Shown in pieces: positions 35,568 to 49,400 of a stretch of 64,000 bases of DNA. This stretch comes from Mugil cephalus (taxonomy: Eukaryota; Chordata; Actinopteri; Mugiliformes; Mugilidae): positions 21,680,001 to 21,744,000 of the forward strand of contig NC_061781.1 in assembly GCF_022458985.1 (NCBI RefSeq). Reading direction: 5' to 3'. Under the pieces are notes generated by a model. It saw only the letters and a list, made by a program, of their open reading frames with translations. It was not told where the DNA came from and ran no database searches. The number at the start of each line of letters is the position of its first letter. The stretch's first letter is position 1. The position numbers were made by a program, and so were the translations under genes.

Positions 35568-38500
35568 TATCTCATCTTTTTTTTTTTTTTTAAACCAAGC
35601 ACTCCACACTAATTATCATTGATGTTTACATGATCTTACTCTCGTGAATGTACAAGACAGTTTCAACTGAAACCTTTAATGGACGCAGCTGTTCTACGTC
35701 AAATTAAAGTTGTTTTCAGGGAAAGATGGAGTTTTATTTATCCGCCTCATCCAAAGGCAAATAAAAATGTGTTTTTGTAATATGCTTAATATACAATCTT
35801 TAGCTATTCAAAAGGACAAATCCATTTTTGTATGTTAATTTCTGTAAAATGTACTGTATGACTTTATTAAACAGATCAACTTTAAAGTTGTTTTGCTTGT
35901 ATTTTATTCCAGGACTCTTTGGTCATGTTTAATGCAGCGTTCAGTGCTGCAAATAAATACACAATGCAGAGTAAAAAAGCAAATGTAGTTAGTCTCTAAT
36001 GGCAACACTAAACACACAACGTGGTTTACAGAGAGAAAGAAAAAAACTTAAAATGGTATTCAGAATTAGTTTAAAATAACTGAGAAAAGTGTATTTTCAT
36101 TTTGGAGGCTTTAGTCTGTATCACTGTTGAACTGTTCTATACTGTACTGACACGTGTTCCTATTATTTTGACATTTTAGTCAGTGGGCTGGGCTAAACAA
36201 CAGAAACGTTTTGGTGTTTAATACATCTGATCTGACAGTGAGCAATTAACTTCTGGTCTCATTCTGGAAAAAAAAAAAACATTCAGAAAACCCTAGAATT
36301 AATTAGTGGCCTTTTCTAAGTGTAGATTTGCCTCTTTGTTAAGTTTTAGCTTCAGTATTTTAGATTGTTCGTCATGCAAAATAACTGGGAAAAATAAGAA
36401 TAATTAGGATTTTGTTGATTTTCAGAGTTTTTCTGCCGTTTTTCCTGAATATTTGCTTATTTTCTTGCTTTGAGTTCAAGCTTTGGTTGTATTGAGCGAC
36501 TATAACGGAGTGTTTTTTATTACTTTTTTTACACGAATGAACAGAAAACATCTTTATGGAGAGAGAGAACTGAACCCAGAACTGGACTAAACAACAAGGT
36601 CTAGTGTGACGTCACAGCTAGCGGAAGTCTCCATGGTTACGGCCACTGAGAGGCAAAAAGTTGAACATGGAGATTAGCAGCAATAGTTTGAATCATAGAC
36701 TTTAATAGCACCTAAATTGTAAAATAAATTAATTCAAATAAAGGCGGAGAGCAGTTGTGAGATTGACTGTTCCGGTCGGACGGTGCAGGCTAACGTTACT
36801 TCTCAGTACAGCTGTTAGCATTAGCATTTTTTATTTAGCCACATTGATCGTAACTGAAACGAACTAAAACTGAAACTTAACTGAAACTGAGGCTGGTCCA
36901 CTTTTCCAAATCTGTAACACTTCGCATGGATCATTGTCGAGTCCAGTTGTCCTGAATTTGATCTGATAATCCACATTTTTTCTCCGGTCTCGCTGTATTT
37001 ACTGCCACTTTTCACCATGTTTTTTAAAACTCAGGGGGGCGTGGCCCCGACAGGAAGTGACGTCACCGCACACCCTCGCTTTTTATTATTTATTGTATTG
37101 ATCACAATCCTTATGCAAACTGACAGAGCTGCAGCCTCACCTTCAGTTTCTTGTTGATTGCAGATCAAGGTTCATGTACTGTGCTAAACACTGACTTAAT
37201 GTGGGTGAATATTTATGCAATTTATGCTTGTTTTACATAACAGATTTCTTATTAATGCATGCTCTTACAACACAAATAAGTTATAGTTCAGTTATGGATG
37301 AAATATTCCTTCCCTCCTAGTAAAACACTTAATATAAATCTTTAGTAGAATTAATTTGAGAGCTAAGAGCTGGAATGTTACTGCAGAGATGTGTAAAATG
37401 AAGGAAAGATAACAGAATCATAACAGCATTTTAATGTCATTTTAAACACACGAGTTACACGAATAGACACTGAAACACACAACAAAGAGAGTGTTTTCTT
37501 CCTCCCTACAGAAAACTAGACCACTGGCCACAGACGGATGCGTCACTCACTTGGAATGCAACAATCCCACAGGTGTGTTTGTAGGCAGATCTGCACTTTA
37601 AAAATCACATTTACAACGCTCTCGGGTATCGACAAGCTGTTGTGTTTCATCTTTGGGTGTTCTTAAGTCAAGTCTCAGGCATCGACTTACATTAATTTCA
37701 GCACGGTGTGACAATAAATTAGCTCGCCATGCGTTTGAAAGTGATCTTGCAAAGAAATTAAACAGTATTTGTAATAACGGAGCTGAAATGAGGTTGAGGT
37801 TACAATTAAACATCTGCTGGAAATGTACCTTTGTGGGTAGCAATGGAAGTGCAGACAAATCTGTATGAAAAACAAAATAATATGATTGCAAACTGTCAAA
37901 TGTTCTCTTCACAGCTGTGATTTATGATATTTTTTTTTCCTTTCTGATTCCAGTGCATTAACCGTACAGTAAAAAAAACAAAAACAAACAAACCACGTTC
38001 ATTAGTTTCCTCTCAGGTATCTGCTGCCACTGATTAGCTTGACGATATGTGTTATTAGAAACATTTAAACCACACGTACAGAATAATAAATAATCACATA
38101 AAACGTCAATGTCAACAAAACATACAAAATATATTGTCTTTTTTTTTTTTTTTTTTAAGGACGGGGAAACAGCCTGCTTGGTAAAATGACTGATGAAATG
38201 AGAGGTGACTTATACTGTGTGAACTAAAGCTACAATAATTCCAGCGAGTTCCCTGCAACATATTTAGATTTTCTGCTTAAACGATCTCATCCAGAGGTTT
38301 TATGAGTTTCTGCCGTGCAAAGACGATGTTCCTATAGTTTGAAATGCTGCCCTGCTTCGTCTGAAAACTCTTTGGTTGATACAGTGGCCGATGTAGAGGG
38401 ACTCCGGTGAAGGGTTCAGGCGCTTAATTAAATTAGGTTACACGCAGGGAAGTGCATGACCAGTTCCCTCGGTGTCACTCAGATGACAGTGATCAGCCCA

Positions 38501-38726
38501 GAGAACAGATGAGCTTTTGTCTCTTCAACTCGGGAACAAGAACTCACAGTGTGGGTGATGTGAAGCACCTGAAACCCGGATGAGTCAATAAGAGCCACAG
38601 TAGCTGAACTAACCACAGGCTCCAAGAGCACCACCTACAGGACGGTGACGTCCTCTACGCGGCCGACGAAAGACGACTCATTATTTTGTAGTTAAGATAT
38701 TTTTTTTCTTAGGAAACTGGTAATAT
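35568..38726. other. DHRS12 3' UTR and intergenic interval between convergent genes
   Basis: The first 300 nt carry three poly(A)-signal candidates for DHRS12. Beyond these, 36570-36840 and 37020-37080 look repeat-like (CATGGTTACGGCC, GGAAGTGACGTCACCGC). No exon found. The WDFY2 3' UTR should enter from the right, but its end cannot be placed. Confidence 0.45.
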
Positions 38727-39017
38727 TACACTCACTTGCAAGTTTATTAGGTACAATAATGTAAATATATGCATTTAAATGTGTTATAATGTAAGAAGAA
38801 AGGAGGTTATTTAACTATATGATCATTTAGGATGTAGTTTTAAGCTGCACTGAATCTGTTCTTTAGTCCACTGACAATAAAAGAGTTTGTCAAAATAAAA
38901 GAAACAGTAAAGTTCAGTAGTTTTTAAAAAAATCAAAACCCTTCAGATTTAGTGCAGGACTGTTATATTAGCATTTATTTCCACCTAGTGTACCTAATGA
39001 ACTGGCAAGTGAGCGTA
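38727..39017. mobile_element. MITE with TACACTCACTTGCAAG-type inverted ends
   Basis: Left end TACACTCACTTGCAAGTTTA and TTAGGTACA. Right end TGTACCTAATGAACTGGCAA and GTGAGCGTA. The inverted repeats are about 30 bp with a few mismatches and TA at the outer edges. This matches a very common fish MITE. It lies between the 3' ends of DHRS12 and WDFY2. Confidence 0.85.
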
Positions 39018-39684
39018 TAATATAAAACAACAGACATGCAGGTTTTTGAGAGTTTACTTTTCTTTTCTTGCAGAGGATAAAATAAACACCTTGCAGGGCC
39101 ACACCGCTGCCAACACGGAGCAGCACCTCAGGTTAAATCTGATCTGACAGTGAGCAAACACGCTCCTTTTTTGTGGAAAATGTGCAGCTAAACAAATGTT
39201 TGGGCTCGTTAAGATCCAGCTCGCCGAGGTAAAGTTCGGGTTCGTCTTCACCCGCTTGACCTCAGCGCGGAGGAGTTGCAGTTGTGAGTTTCCAGTATGA
39301 AATCCGCAAGGAATGCATGAAAAATTTAGTAAATAAAGTGTGTAAATTACTTAGAAAGTCAAATACCACAACCCCTGACACATTTGCCCAGACACACACA
39401 CACACACAGAGTGATCCCCATTAACGCACTGCACTCAAGCAAACACCAGCCGCTTCCCTGTTGCATCGCGCCGACTGAGGCCTTGCGCCGCTCTCAGGCC
39501 TCGCTGGCCTGCAGCCGCCGCGTCCTCCGCTGCGAACGTGCAACAGCCACTGCCCCGTTGTTGAATCGCTGTTAAATATCATCCAGATGACACAGATGCG
39601 TTCTCTCTTCCAAGTGCAAACTGCCGCCACGAAACCATCACAGTGTGCCGAGGATTCCTGTCGACTGCTGGCCGTCCGCAGGCC

Positions 39685-39714
39685 TCAGGACACCACAGGA
39701 GTCATGTCCCACAG
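39685..39714 (-). CDS. wdfy2: WDFY2 terminal coding exon 12 (10 codons)
   Basis: After the acceptor TTGTCTGCAG the frame reads LWDMTPVVS and TGA, identical to the mammalian WDFY2 C-terminus as I remember it. It is too short to appear in an ORF scan. The poly(A) site downstream (toward lower coordinates) could not be assigned. Confidence 0.92.
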   Translation of the reverse strand: MWDMTPVVS

Positions 39715-40378
39715 CTGCAGACAAACATAAGACACTTTGTTCATATAACGTACGTGACGTTAAAGAGATATTCCTCCGGAGTTCGGAGACGCTGTACAGA
39801 CATCTGTAAAGACGGAGACTAATAACACATTTAAACATTCAAAGCAACATTTTAACTTTAAGTCTAAAAACATGTAATTACTAAATACACTGTTATACCA
39901 ATAAGCTGATTATAAACATTGAAGTGACAATGGTTATATGCAGCTAACAAAATGAGTGTGTGATCATCTCACTGAAGATTAAAGATTCTGTAACATTATA
40001 ACTCAGTTTTGGTCTCTTTCTTTTAGGATGTTGCTGCTTAAATGTCCACATTTCTCTACTACAGTGAGTTCATCACAGCTGCTAGAGCTGAAACTGAGCC
40101 CAACAGCATTAGCTAACAGCTAAAACAGGCTAACAGAGGCTAACAGCTGTATCAACTATCAATAAACTGCAGCTGATGACAAGTAAATCCATGCAATTTA
40201 AATATGCAAGAATTCCATATCAAAAGGTTAAAATTTATATATATTTTTTTGCATCTGCACATCACAGAGGACCTCTCATTGGCTACTAACACTGCATCAT
40301 CGGCGAAAAAAGGCTCAACCAGCCCCTACTTCCTACGCAACCTGAGGCCATTTTATGTTTACGTTTTTTGTATTGTAG

Positions 40379-40418
<40 letters not shown>

Positions 40419-43400
40419 TGTTCATGGATGAATTGACATTGCAGTCGATGTTTGCAATTATTCTGATCTGAGATTTCAACTGAAACCTAAATAAAATATT
40501 CTGATAGGATTTATGCGTTCACATGCCCTAAAACAACCTGAAAAGTACTTTTGTAGCATGAAAAAAGTCGCAATTCTTTTCTGACTATAACAGAAGAAGA
40601 TGTAACAAACAGCAAATGGAAAAAATAAAACCGAGACAGTCGCACATTTTCAACATTTAAACTCGGTTAGATGACGCCTTTTATTTCTGGTCAGGCCATT
40701 ATTCTGGTAACTGGTCCACGTAAACTTAACCGTCCATACTTAAGTTTGTGAGACTTTTAAGGTTCTGTTATCGTCTCCAAGGGCCCTCAGGTATTATTTT
40801 ATTAGACTTGGATATGTGCGATTAGTTCACATAGTCGGTCACTGGGGCTTTACTAGCAGGATAATTCAGCCTTAATAACACTAAATAAGAGACGTAAACG
40901 CATTTAAACACACCATTAAGGTGTTAAGAACTCAAACTGCTTTAACAGAAACTGTTTCCAGACCTTGATGACCTTGTCGGAGCCAGAGGTGAGCAGATTT
41001 CCAGTGGTGGGCTCGTAGTGCATGTAAACAATGCTGTGCTTGCTGTCGTGGAAGGTGGCCGTGGGCGCCCGGCTGGAAGACAGGGACAGTGACCGCCGGT
41101 GACTTTTAGCTTGAGAGCACAAAGGGTCAGTATACGACGGCAACAGAAGGACGATTGTTACTCACTCCTCGTCTGTGATGGACTCGTGGCAGCTGTCGCA
41201 CACACGCACCTCGAACTCGAAGCCCATGAGGGGGATCGTGGAGCGTTTGGACGAGCACTTGCCGCACACCGCCTGGCCGCACTTCCTGCAGTGGTGCTGG
41301 GAAACACAGGAGGACTTGAACGTGGCGGTCGACCGTAGCAACAGTGTCAAAATTATAGCAGTTGAAGTTTTTTAAAGTAGCTTAGCAATGTGGAACAAGT
41401 CAAAAAATAGTCTGAAGCCTTGTTTAGGAAGTTCTGAGATTAGTTTTATGAGTGCTAAACAAATTTGCACGTATTTTCTATTTATAACTGTGAAAGTTTT
41501 TTTTTTTTAAGGTGAGATACTACAGGTTAATAGTCGATATCACCATGAAACTACTCCAGTTGATTACTAACATAAATACAATATATTTTTGTATCACAAG
41601 TTTTCTGTGAATTTATATTTGAATAGTATTTTGTGATTTATGGACTGATAGTGAAGATTCCCTCTGTAAAAACCCGGAAATGTGACATGTTAATGAAAAG
41701 AAACAAGCTCACTTTAGCCATTACTCAGATTTCTGTTCTCGAAAAGTATGTAAATTAGCGCATATTTAAGTAGATAACTCCTCATAAATTAACAGAAAAC
41801 TTACAAAAATAAATATTGTATTCAGGTAAGTAACCAACTGGAGAAGTTTCATGGTGATATCTGTGTTATTTGTATCTGAGTTGGACGTTTCACACGTTTA
41901 AGTCCACTTTTATTGACTGTCCTGCAAAGTGTTTACACATGAACGTGATCAGCTGATATTTTTCTGCTGATCCGATCCAACAAACATGTCATCACCTCGA
42001 GCTTGCTCAGTGTGACTCACTGACTGATTCAAAGTAAACAAACAGACTTTGAATCAGTCTAGACCAGACAAAATTCACGCACTTTGGACTCTGATACAGG
42101 AATATTCTGTAAGTCTGAACGGGAAAGTCCAAGAGCACGGTTATTCATTTGTTAGTTTCCGATTGGCTGAAGGTGAACCGAGGGACAAAACATCCAAATC
42201 TGATGTTTTCAAAGACGCCCACCAGGAGGACAAAGGGAAACCTGGTGAAATGTCAAATAAATGTTTAAAATAGACGTAGCATTAACAGAAAATTAAATCA
42301 AAGAGCTGATATTATGGCAGTTTTTAAGTTTATTCTGATGTTTGTGTCTATATAAAGGAGGAGGTTTTATTATTTGTTATTAGTCGCATACAGTTGCTAC
42401 ATAGTTTTTTTTTGTGCACGGTAAAGAGTACGTAACCTCGGCTGCATCAATATTAGAATTTGTTTTGTTTGGTTGGCGCAACACAATATTTCAAAAGATT
42501 TCAGTGGGGACACAAAATGCCTTTTAGTGTTTCCATGAACTGTGCTCCCCGCGCACACACTCACGCTGGAGACGAGGAGCCACTACAACGAAATGGTTTT
42601 CAGAGAATGAGGCAATAAAACAGCCACGGGTTGTTTGCTCACCATTAGTGTGACAGAAGTGAAGAGTTATGGATGTTATTTCTTGGAAAGCTGGTTAAAA
42701 TGTGCGTGTTGCAGCTACACATGACCGCTTCGGCGGGGGAAAGATGACATCCAGACTATGAAATTAAATCATTGATCATCTCACTGAAGCTAATACGGAT
42801 GAGAGAGCATTAGTCACCTGTCGAAGGCCGATCTTCTTGCTGTCCCACATCTGTTTGAAGTTCCAGAAGAAAGGCTGCTCACACTTCTGACAGGAGTCAC
42901 TGTCCAGCCACTCTGGGGTCTGTGCACACACATAAATAAAATGGAGAGTGCATTTTCATTTATTTCGGTGCCATTTTAAAACTTATGAAACACAAAAAAA
43001 GGTCTAGTTACTTTAGAGGAAAAACAGCATTCACTGTAAAAATCACATGCAATGTCATGTGTTTCAAGTTTGCAGGTTAAACATCATACGTTAGTGTACT
43101 CATAAATGTACACGACAATCCTTATCTATACTGGTGTAAAAAAAGAGCATTATGAAAGGAGAATTTATCATGTTAGTTACAAAGACCTCACACATTCGCT
43201 ATTCTTAAAATGAAAAATCATTTATTCACGCTATTTATTTTCTTTTATCTGTAAAAATGCACATATGTATATTGATGAGGCGTTGGTACATACATTTTAA
43301 TTTGTGACCAGAAATCAGCTAATGATTGTTAATTACTGATAAAGGAGAAGGAGTAGGATTAAATAAGCACATGCTTCTACCTACTCCCTTTTTATACGTG

Positions 43401-46400
43401 TTATGTTAACATTGTTTTTGTAGTTTTGACTATTTAGATTTTTTTTTTGAGTGTGTTTTCTCATGTTTGAAATAAAGCATTAATTTATTTGTTCGTTCTT
43501 AATTCACTGGCCAAATTTTAGTTACATGCTGGAGGAATTTGCACACAAACAGACGTTTATTCATCGAACACGTACTAATGCCTGTAGGTTGCATGCAGAG
43601 AGCATAGTTTGGTATTTTCACCTGTAAAACAGTATCAAACCTGACAACTTTAAGGTCACACTGTGTTTTTCCTCTAATAACCGCGTACAGTCCCTGCAGA
43701 CTCTAAAAATATGCATCAATACATCTCTGTCTATATACAAATTAAACAAAGAAGAAGTGAAAACGGTTATGGTTCCCTCTGTTTCCAGTCTTGAAGCTAA
43801 GCTAGGCTAAGTGCATGCTAACTTTGGCTCCATATTTACCACACAGACATGAAAAAAAATATCAGTCATCTCATCTCACCTCTGTCACAAAAAAGGAAAC
43901 CTGCACAAATGTTAGCTTTAAAATGTGTTATTTCTTTCTTTAGTTTTTCTCCAATTTGCACCTTTTGCCGTTTACTCCGGCTGCACAGTGTAATTTAATG
44001 AGTGATTATCTGAAGAACAACAGCAAACTATCGTTTTTTATTTCACAGCTCGCCTTGAGGGACGTCAGCTTTAACCGAGCCCATTATTCTGGATATAAAC
44101 CAAAATGAAAATTTCGGAGCCAATTAACAGGGTCTGACACTGAGGCAGATTAAAAGTGAGTCTGATTATATAAAGAGGCAATTAAGTCCTAACTAACTGC
44201 ATGGAGACTAGCAGAGCGTGGAGGGAGACGCTGAAGACTGCATGTGTGTGAGAGACAGAAAATCAAAGAAATCCCTGCTAATCAGGCGACCTTTCCCCAA
44301 ATCTCCACCCGAGAAGAGCAAACATCAGCGGTTTATCCTCCACACTCTCCTCTGACTTAGCACAGTTCATACTTGACTTCTACCAGGCAACAAACAAATA
44401 CAGCAGACGTGATATAGTCACAGAATGAACTGCTCCATCTCCGTCTCTGACCTCTTGCCGTGTTACGTCCATGTTCCAGATGACGATGCCTCCGTCTGAG
44501 CTGCAGGAGATGAGCTGACGGGTGTGTGAGGCGTAGCACAAACCCTGGACCTTGTCACTGGAGGAGGGAGGGTGTGGATGGGGAGGGGAGGGGGGACACA
44601 ATTAGAAAAAGTGAGGTTGATTTCATAGAACGTCAACTCTGTGAAACCAACAGCTGCCTCTTTACTTTTAAATTAATATTAATAATAAGATAAGCAAATA
44701 TCGAAAATCTTCAGGCTGATTATTTTTTTTCTCTTACACTGGAAATCAAACAAAATATAAACTATTTTTTTTATTATTATTATTTTTCATTCATCTCCCT
44801 TGGTATTTTTTATTTAAGTATATTTTTCATTTTGCATTTACATTATTGTTTCACAATGTGTTCGTTCACAAGGGAAATGTTGCTTCACAATAAAAAAATA
44901 TTTGAAATAATTATTTTGCTTTTGCTAATCTATCATCTGACAAATCATTTCAGATGTGTCATTTACATAATCACATTAAACAAAAGATAAAATATGCAAA
45001 GGAAAGATTAAATTAATATGATTTTCATTCATTCCACCTGTATGTGTGAAATTCAACAAAGAAGTATTAAAACACAAATGAGACAAATTGTAATTATAAA
45101 TTGCCTGTGTTTAAGAAGGGTACGGGATAGTGTGCGCACACTCTTTGCGTAAAGGTTAAATTATGTCTAAATGGACTGTTCGTCCCGTTTTCAATCTATA
45201 AATTAATTAATTAATGACCTATAAAATGGAAAATAGTGTATCTAGTAGAAAAATGTGTGTATAGAATGAATAAATACAGTTTGAATACCAGCATTTATTT
45301 TGCATTTTAAGGAGGACTACTAGACAATAAAACCCCACGTGGGGCGCCATGAGGTGGACAAGGCTTTTAGGTGATCAAAAGTAAATCTCATAGAGATACA
45401 TGCAGGTAACTAAGAAGGCGACACGTCCATGACCGAGCTCTCAGAGAATCACTATTTTATGAATGAAACCACATCTCTGAGAATAAAAGCGCTGCTGACT
45501 CATCGGTAGAACAAGTGATTATTAAAAGAAAAGGCCTTTTCTTTAAGAGTAGCTGTGTCATTCGGACGAAATCACTGAATCAAACACCGAGCAGTGCAGA
45601 GATTCTCTCGGCGCCATCGTGTTCAATCTGACTCATGCTCTTTTTTGTTAAGGTTTTCTTTTCTGCCGTCACCTTAGTGCTTGATCTGGGGTTTCAAGTG
45701 AAGTCAAGAGAAGGAGCATCGGGAAAAGAGTCTGGGAAGCCCTGGACAGTCAACGCGTTACTGTAATCTGACCACTAGTTTCAGTAACGTGTTATTTCCA
45801 AACCAAGTTATCAGATTAAAGTTACTTATGCATTGTTCTGGCATTAAGGCAAATCAGGCAAGATTTTCTAGCAGGAAATACCGCCACTATTTTGAGTTTG
45901 TGTCTGCAAAAGAAAACAATATTAATGTTAGCTGTACACTCTGTGCCAGGGACACAGTCCTGTCTAACTTCAAAAACACAACTTTGAATTTAAAGGAACA
46001 TTTGGAGCCGCAGCACGACACGGTGAAGCAGGAGGTCCCCCACCAACAAACAACAAAAACTGGATCCTAGGCTCTGAAATTTAAAGGTGTTTTAATGTCA
46101 AACTACTGTTGCTATCATTTGGTTAAACAAAAGGACAAAATGAAATAAATTGCATTTAAATGAGAAAAACAAACGTAAAGATATAAAGGTCAATAAAGAT
46201 GAGCAACACTTCATTCTATTTGGTTGTTTTGTCACTTTATCATAGACAAACTTTTAAATAAACATTTTTTAAATTCTTATTTTAAGTGGTGCTTGAGCAT
46301 CACTAAAAACGGGCTAGAAACACTTATGGTGCAACGACCAGTAAGTGGGTTAAAGAAGTTGTTTGGACAGTCCTGACCCTTGCAGGAAATGTGACCTAAA

Positions 46401-49400
46401 AACATGTTGTTGTTTTTTTTTTAAACTGTTTAAAATGCACTCTCAATGAAGTGCGTATTAGCAAAACTGGTTGTCTTTTTTATGTCGGGGTAGGGGGCTA
46501 ATAAGGTAACTTGTAATGTAACTTAGTTACTTTTTAAAAGAGTAATCAATAATAAACTTTTTCAAGGTAACTGTGTCAACTGGATTTGAGTCTACAGAAC
46601 TGCTGGGTGGAACTGAAAACATCGTTTTTAACTGCTGTCGACTACGTTATGTCTTTTGATGGATAACAGATGAAAAGCTCGAGATTTAATGGTTTTCAAA
46701 TGGACATTTTTACAGACAGAGAGATCGTCTCTTCTGATTTTTTTATTTTTTAGTCCGTTTAAACTTCTGTGCACAGATAAAGCGCTACGAACGCCGCTTG
46801 CACACACATTAAAAGGCTGTTTATTTAAGCTCGTACTGATGCAGCCTTTAGGGTAGATGATCTGACAACTCTTTTAATTCGTGCTGGAAGTTTTACAGAA
46901 ATTAAACGAATAATTCATCTGAGGATTATTTAATGACGCAGACAAGTCAGCGGCTTAAAAGAAAGAGGCAACAGATCACGCCTACTTTAAAATGCCATCA
47001 GAGGCTCGCATTCAAGATAATGAAACGGAATAGAAACACAATAATAAAGCAAAGAAAAGATGATAATTTAAATGGATGTGCTGTGATTCGTACTTGTGTC
47101 CTTGCAGTTCGATGGCGGTGCCTTTACGACCTCCGATGTCCCACATGATTATGGAGTGGTCCGAGCTGCCGGAGAACAGAACCCTCTGGACCGGGTCCCA
47201 ACACAGCGCCGTCACATTACCTGAAGAAAAAGAACAACGCGCCCGGGACAATATTGTTAATGAAACACATTAGCAGCGAGTCCCGCTCCTGGTAAAAGGT
47301 CAAGGAACAAGCACAGGGTGAGGCAGGAAATCTTCACGGCTCTGACAGCGACTCAAATTATTTATGAACTGCTGATCATGATGATTAATTTAGGATCAGT
47401 GTTGCCGCGCCCCGGAGCGATCACGCACACATGATTCATTTAGTTCAAAACCTGTATTTTAATCTCTTCAGAGTCTCTTTGCAGCTTCACTTCTTTTCTT
47501 TTAATCACTGATCGAATCCATTCACTGAATCAAGGCTGTTGTCGGCGACTCTGAATTCATCTTTAAAGTCATTTGGATGTTTTTTTTTTCTTCCTCCCAG
47601 TCCTTTAAAACCAATCGGATGCGTAAAAGAAAATCTGTCTGGTTTGTTGAAGCTGATTGCACAGTCACAGCAGTTTTAAGATTTTCCTAAACGTTGAAAA
47701 AGACGAAAGAGATAAATCAGAGTGAGAATTTAATGCTACAACTGTATGAAGTCTAGTGGTTTATGTGAGATTCCTCTGTGTAGAAAGGGGGAGTTTAAAG
47801 GGATACGCCACCCCCATGTAAAATTTAGTCACTAGAGATATTCCCTAGAGTTGGACAAATGAGGAAAAGCGTTTTTAAATCCTTAAGCTTAGCATAGGAG
47901 CTGTAATGTAGTGTTGCCAATTAATTGTCATTCAAAAAAGTGATCAGTAAACTCAAACATTTTCCTAATTACTTCTTGTGACCTGCACATGCACACGGAG
48001 TAGAAATTTCAATGCAGCTAACAGGAAGAGATTAGCTAAAGGCAGAAACAGACTTGTCTATATTCCGACAAAGCAGCGCAGAAAGCAACACAACACCTGA
48101 AAACCAGTCATCCAAGTTTTCAGGTGCTGCGTGGTGTCTTTGCGCCTCACAAGAAGTAATTAGGAAAATTCTTGAGCTTATTTATCACTTTTGCAAATGA
48201 CTGGCTAATTGACAACACCACATTGCAGCGCCTATGCTAAGCTAATGCTAACAGCTGCGCTACTGGATCAGGACAACGTCTGGACCGATTTAAAAACGCT
48301 TTTTCTCACTTATTCAACTCTGGGGAATATGGTGAATGACTAAATGTTACATAGGGGTGGATTATCCCTTTAAAGCATAAAGATTTAATTTCCTTGCAAA
48401 AGAAAGAAAGAAAGAAAAGCACATTGAAAACAGCTCTATAATGCCAATGTTACAGTAACTCTCAAACTATCAAATAAAAAGGCACAAATTACACATATTT
48501 ATGTGGTTCAGAAACAGCTTCTTGCTCTAATATCAGCAGGAGAAACAATCAGCCCGTGAATGAGGCGGCAAACAAGGAGAAGATGCTTGTTCCCTCTCAT
48601 AAATTAATATTTATTCAAGGGTGTTTGAAAAGCAGAACAGGAAGCAAAGCATGACCTGAAACGTATCTGCTAATATAAACTATTTATATTTGTGCGGAGG
48701 CCTCGGATTAAATAAGCAAATGACATTATGCAGACAATTAACATGCTGATTTTATTAATGATTATTATTATAGTTATTGTTGACTCGCGAAAATAATCAA
48801 AAAAATGTAATATAATATCCACTATAATGGGAACTGACATACAACCCTGTCTATTTATTGCTATTTCTGGAACTCCTGCTGACCCGAGGGTATTCAGTTC
48901 AGCTGAACAAGAAATTATTAGTTTAACCTCTTTGATCGCCTCCTCCTCCTCTTCTAAACTCCCCTCTTATCACAATTTGGCTGAAGAGACCATGTTTTTT
49001 TTTTCTTTAAACTTGACAAAATTAAACACACAATGAGAGTTTGTACCGATAAGTTCTTTTCCAAACTGTTCTTTATTTCATATTTTTAACGAGTTGTCAG
49101 ATGAGATGCTGGTTTGTTAAATATTCACGTTTAATGTTTCCTTTATCTAGTCTGTTCTTTAAAAAAAAGAAAAAGAAAAGTACTTGGTAAGTGCACAACT
49201 AAAAAAAAAAAACAGCTGAAAATATTCAAATCACAGCTGTGAGACGAATTATCGGCCATTTATTGTAATTCAAGCATGTGTGCGAGTGTATGTGTGTGTC
49301 TGTGTGATGTGTGTGAACGAACCAGTGTGTCCTTTGAAGGTGGTGACCAGGCTGCAGTTGTCCTGCTCCAGCTTCAGGATGGTCACCTGACCGGACTGGT

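Noticed and set aside
40916-41143. WDFY2 C-terminus as the plain ORF ending [13 protein letters not shown]
   Set aside because: Splicing at AAG|GTCTGG to 39714 restores the family ending LWDMTPVVS in frame. The read-through form is kept only as a possible isoform.
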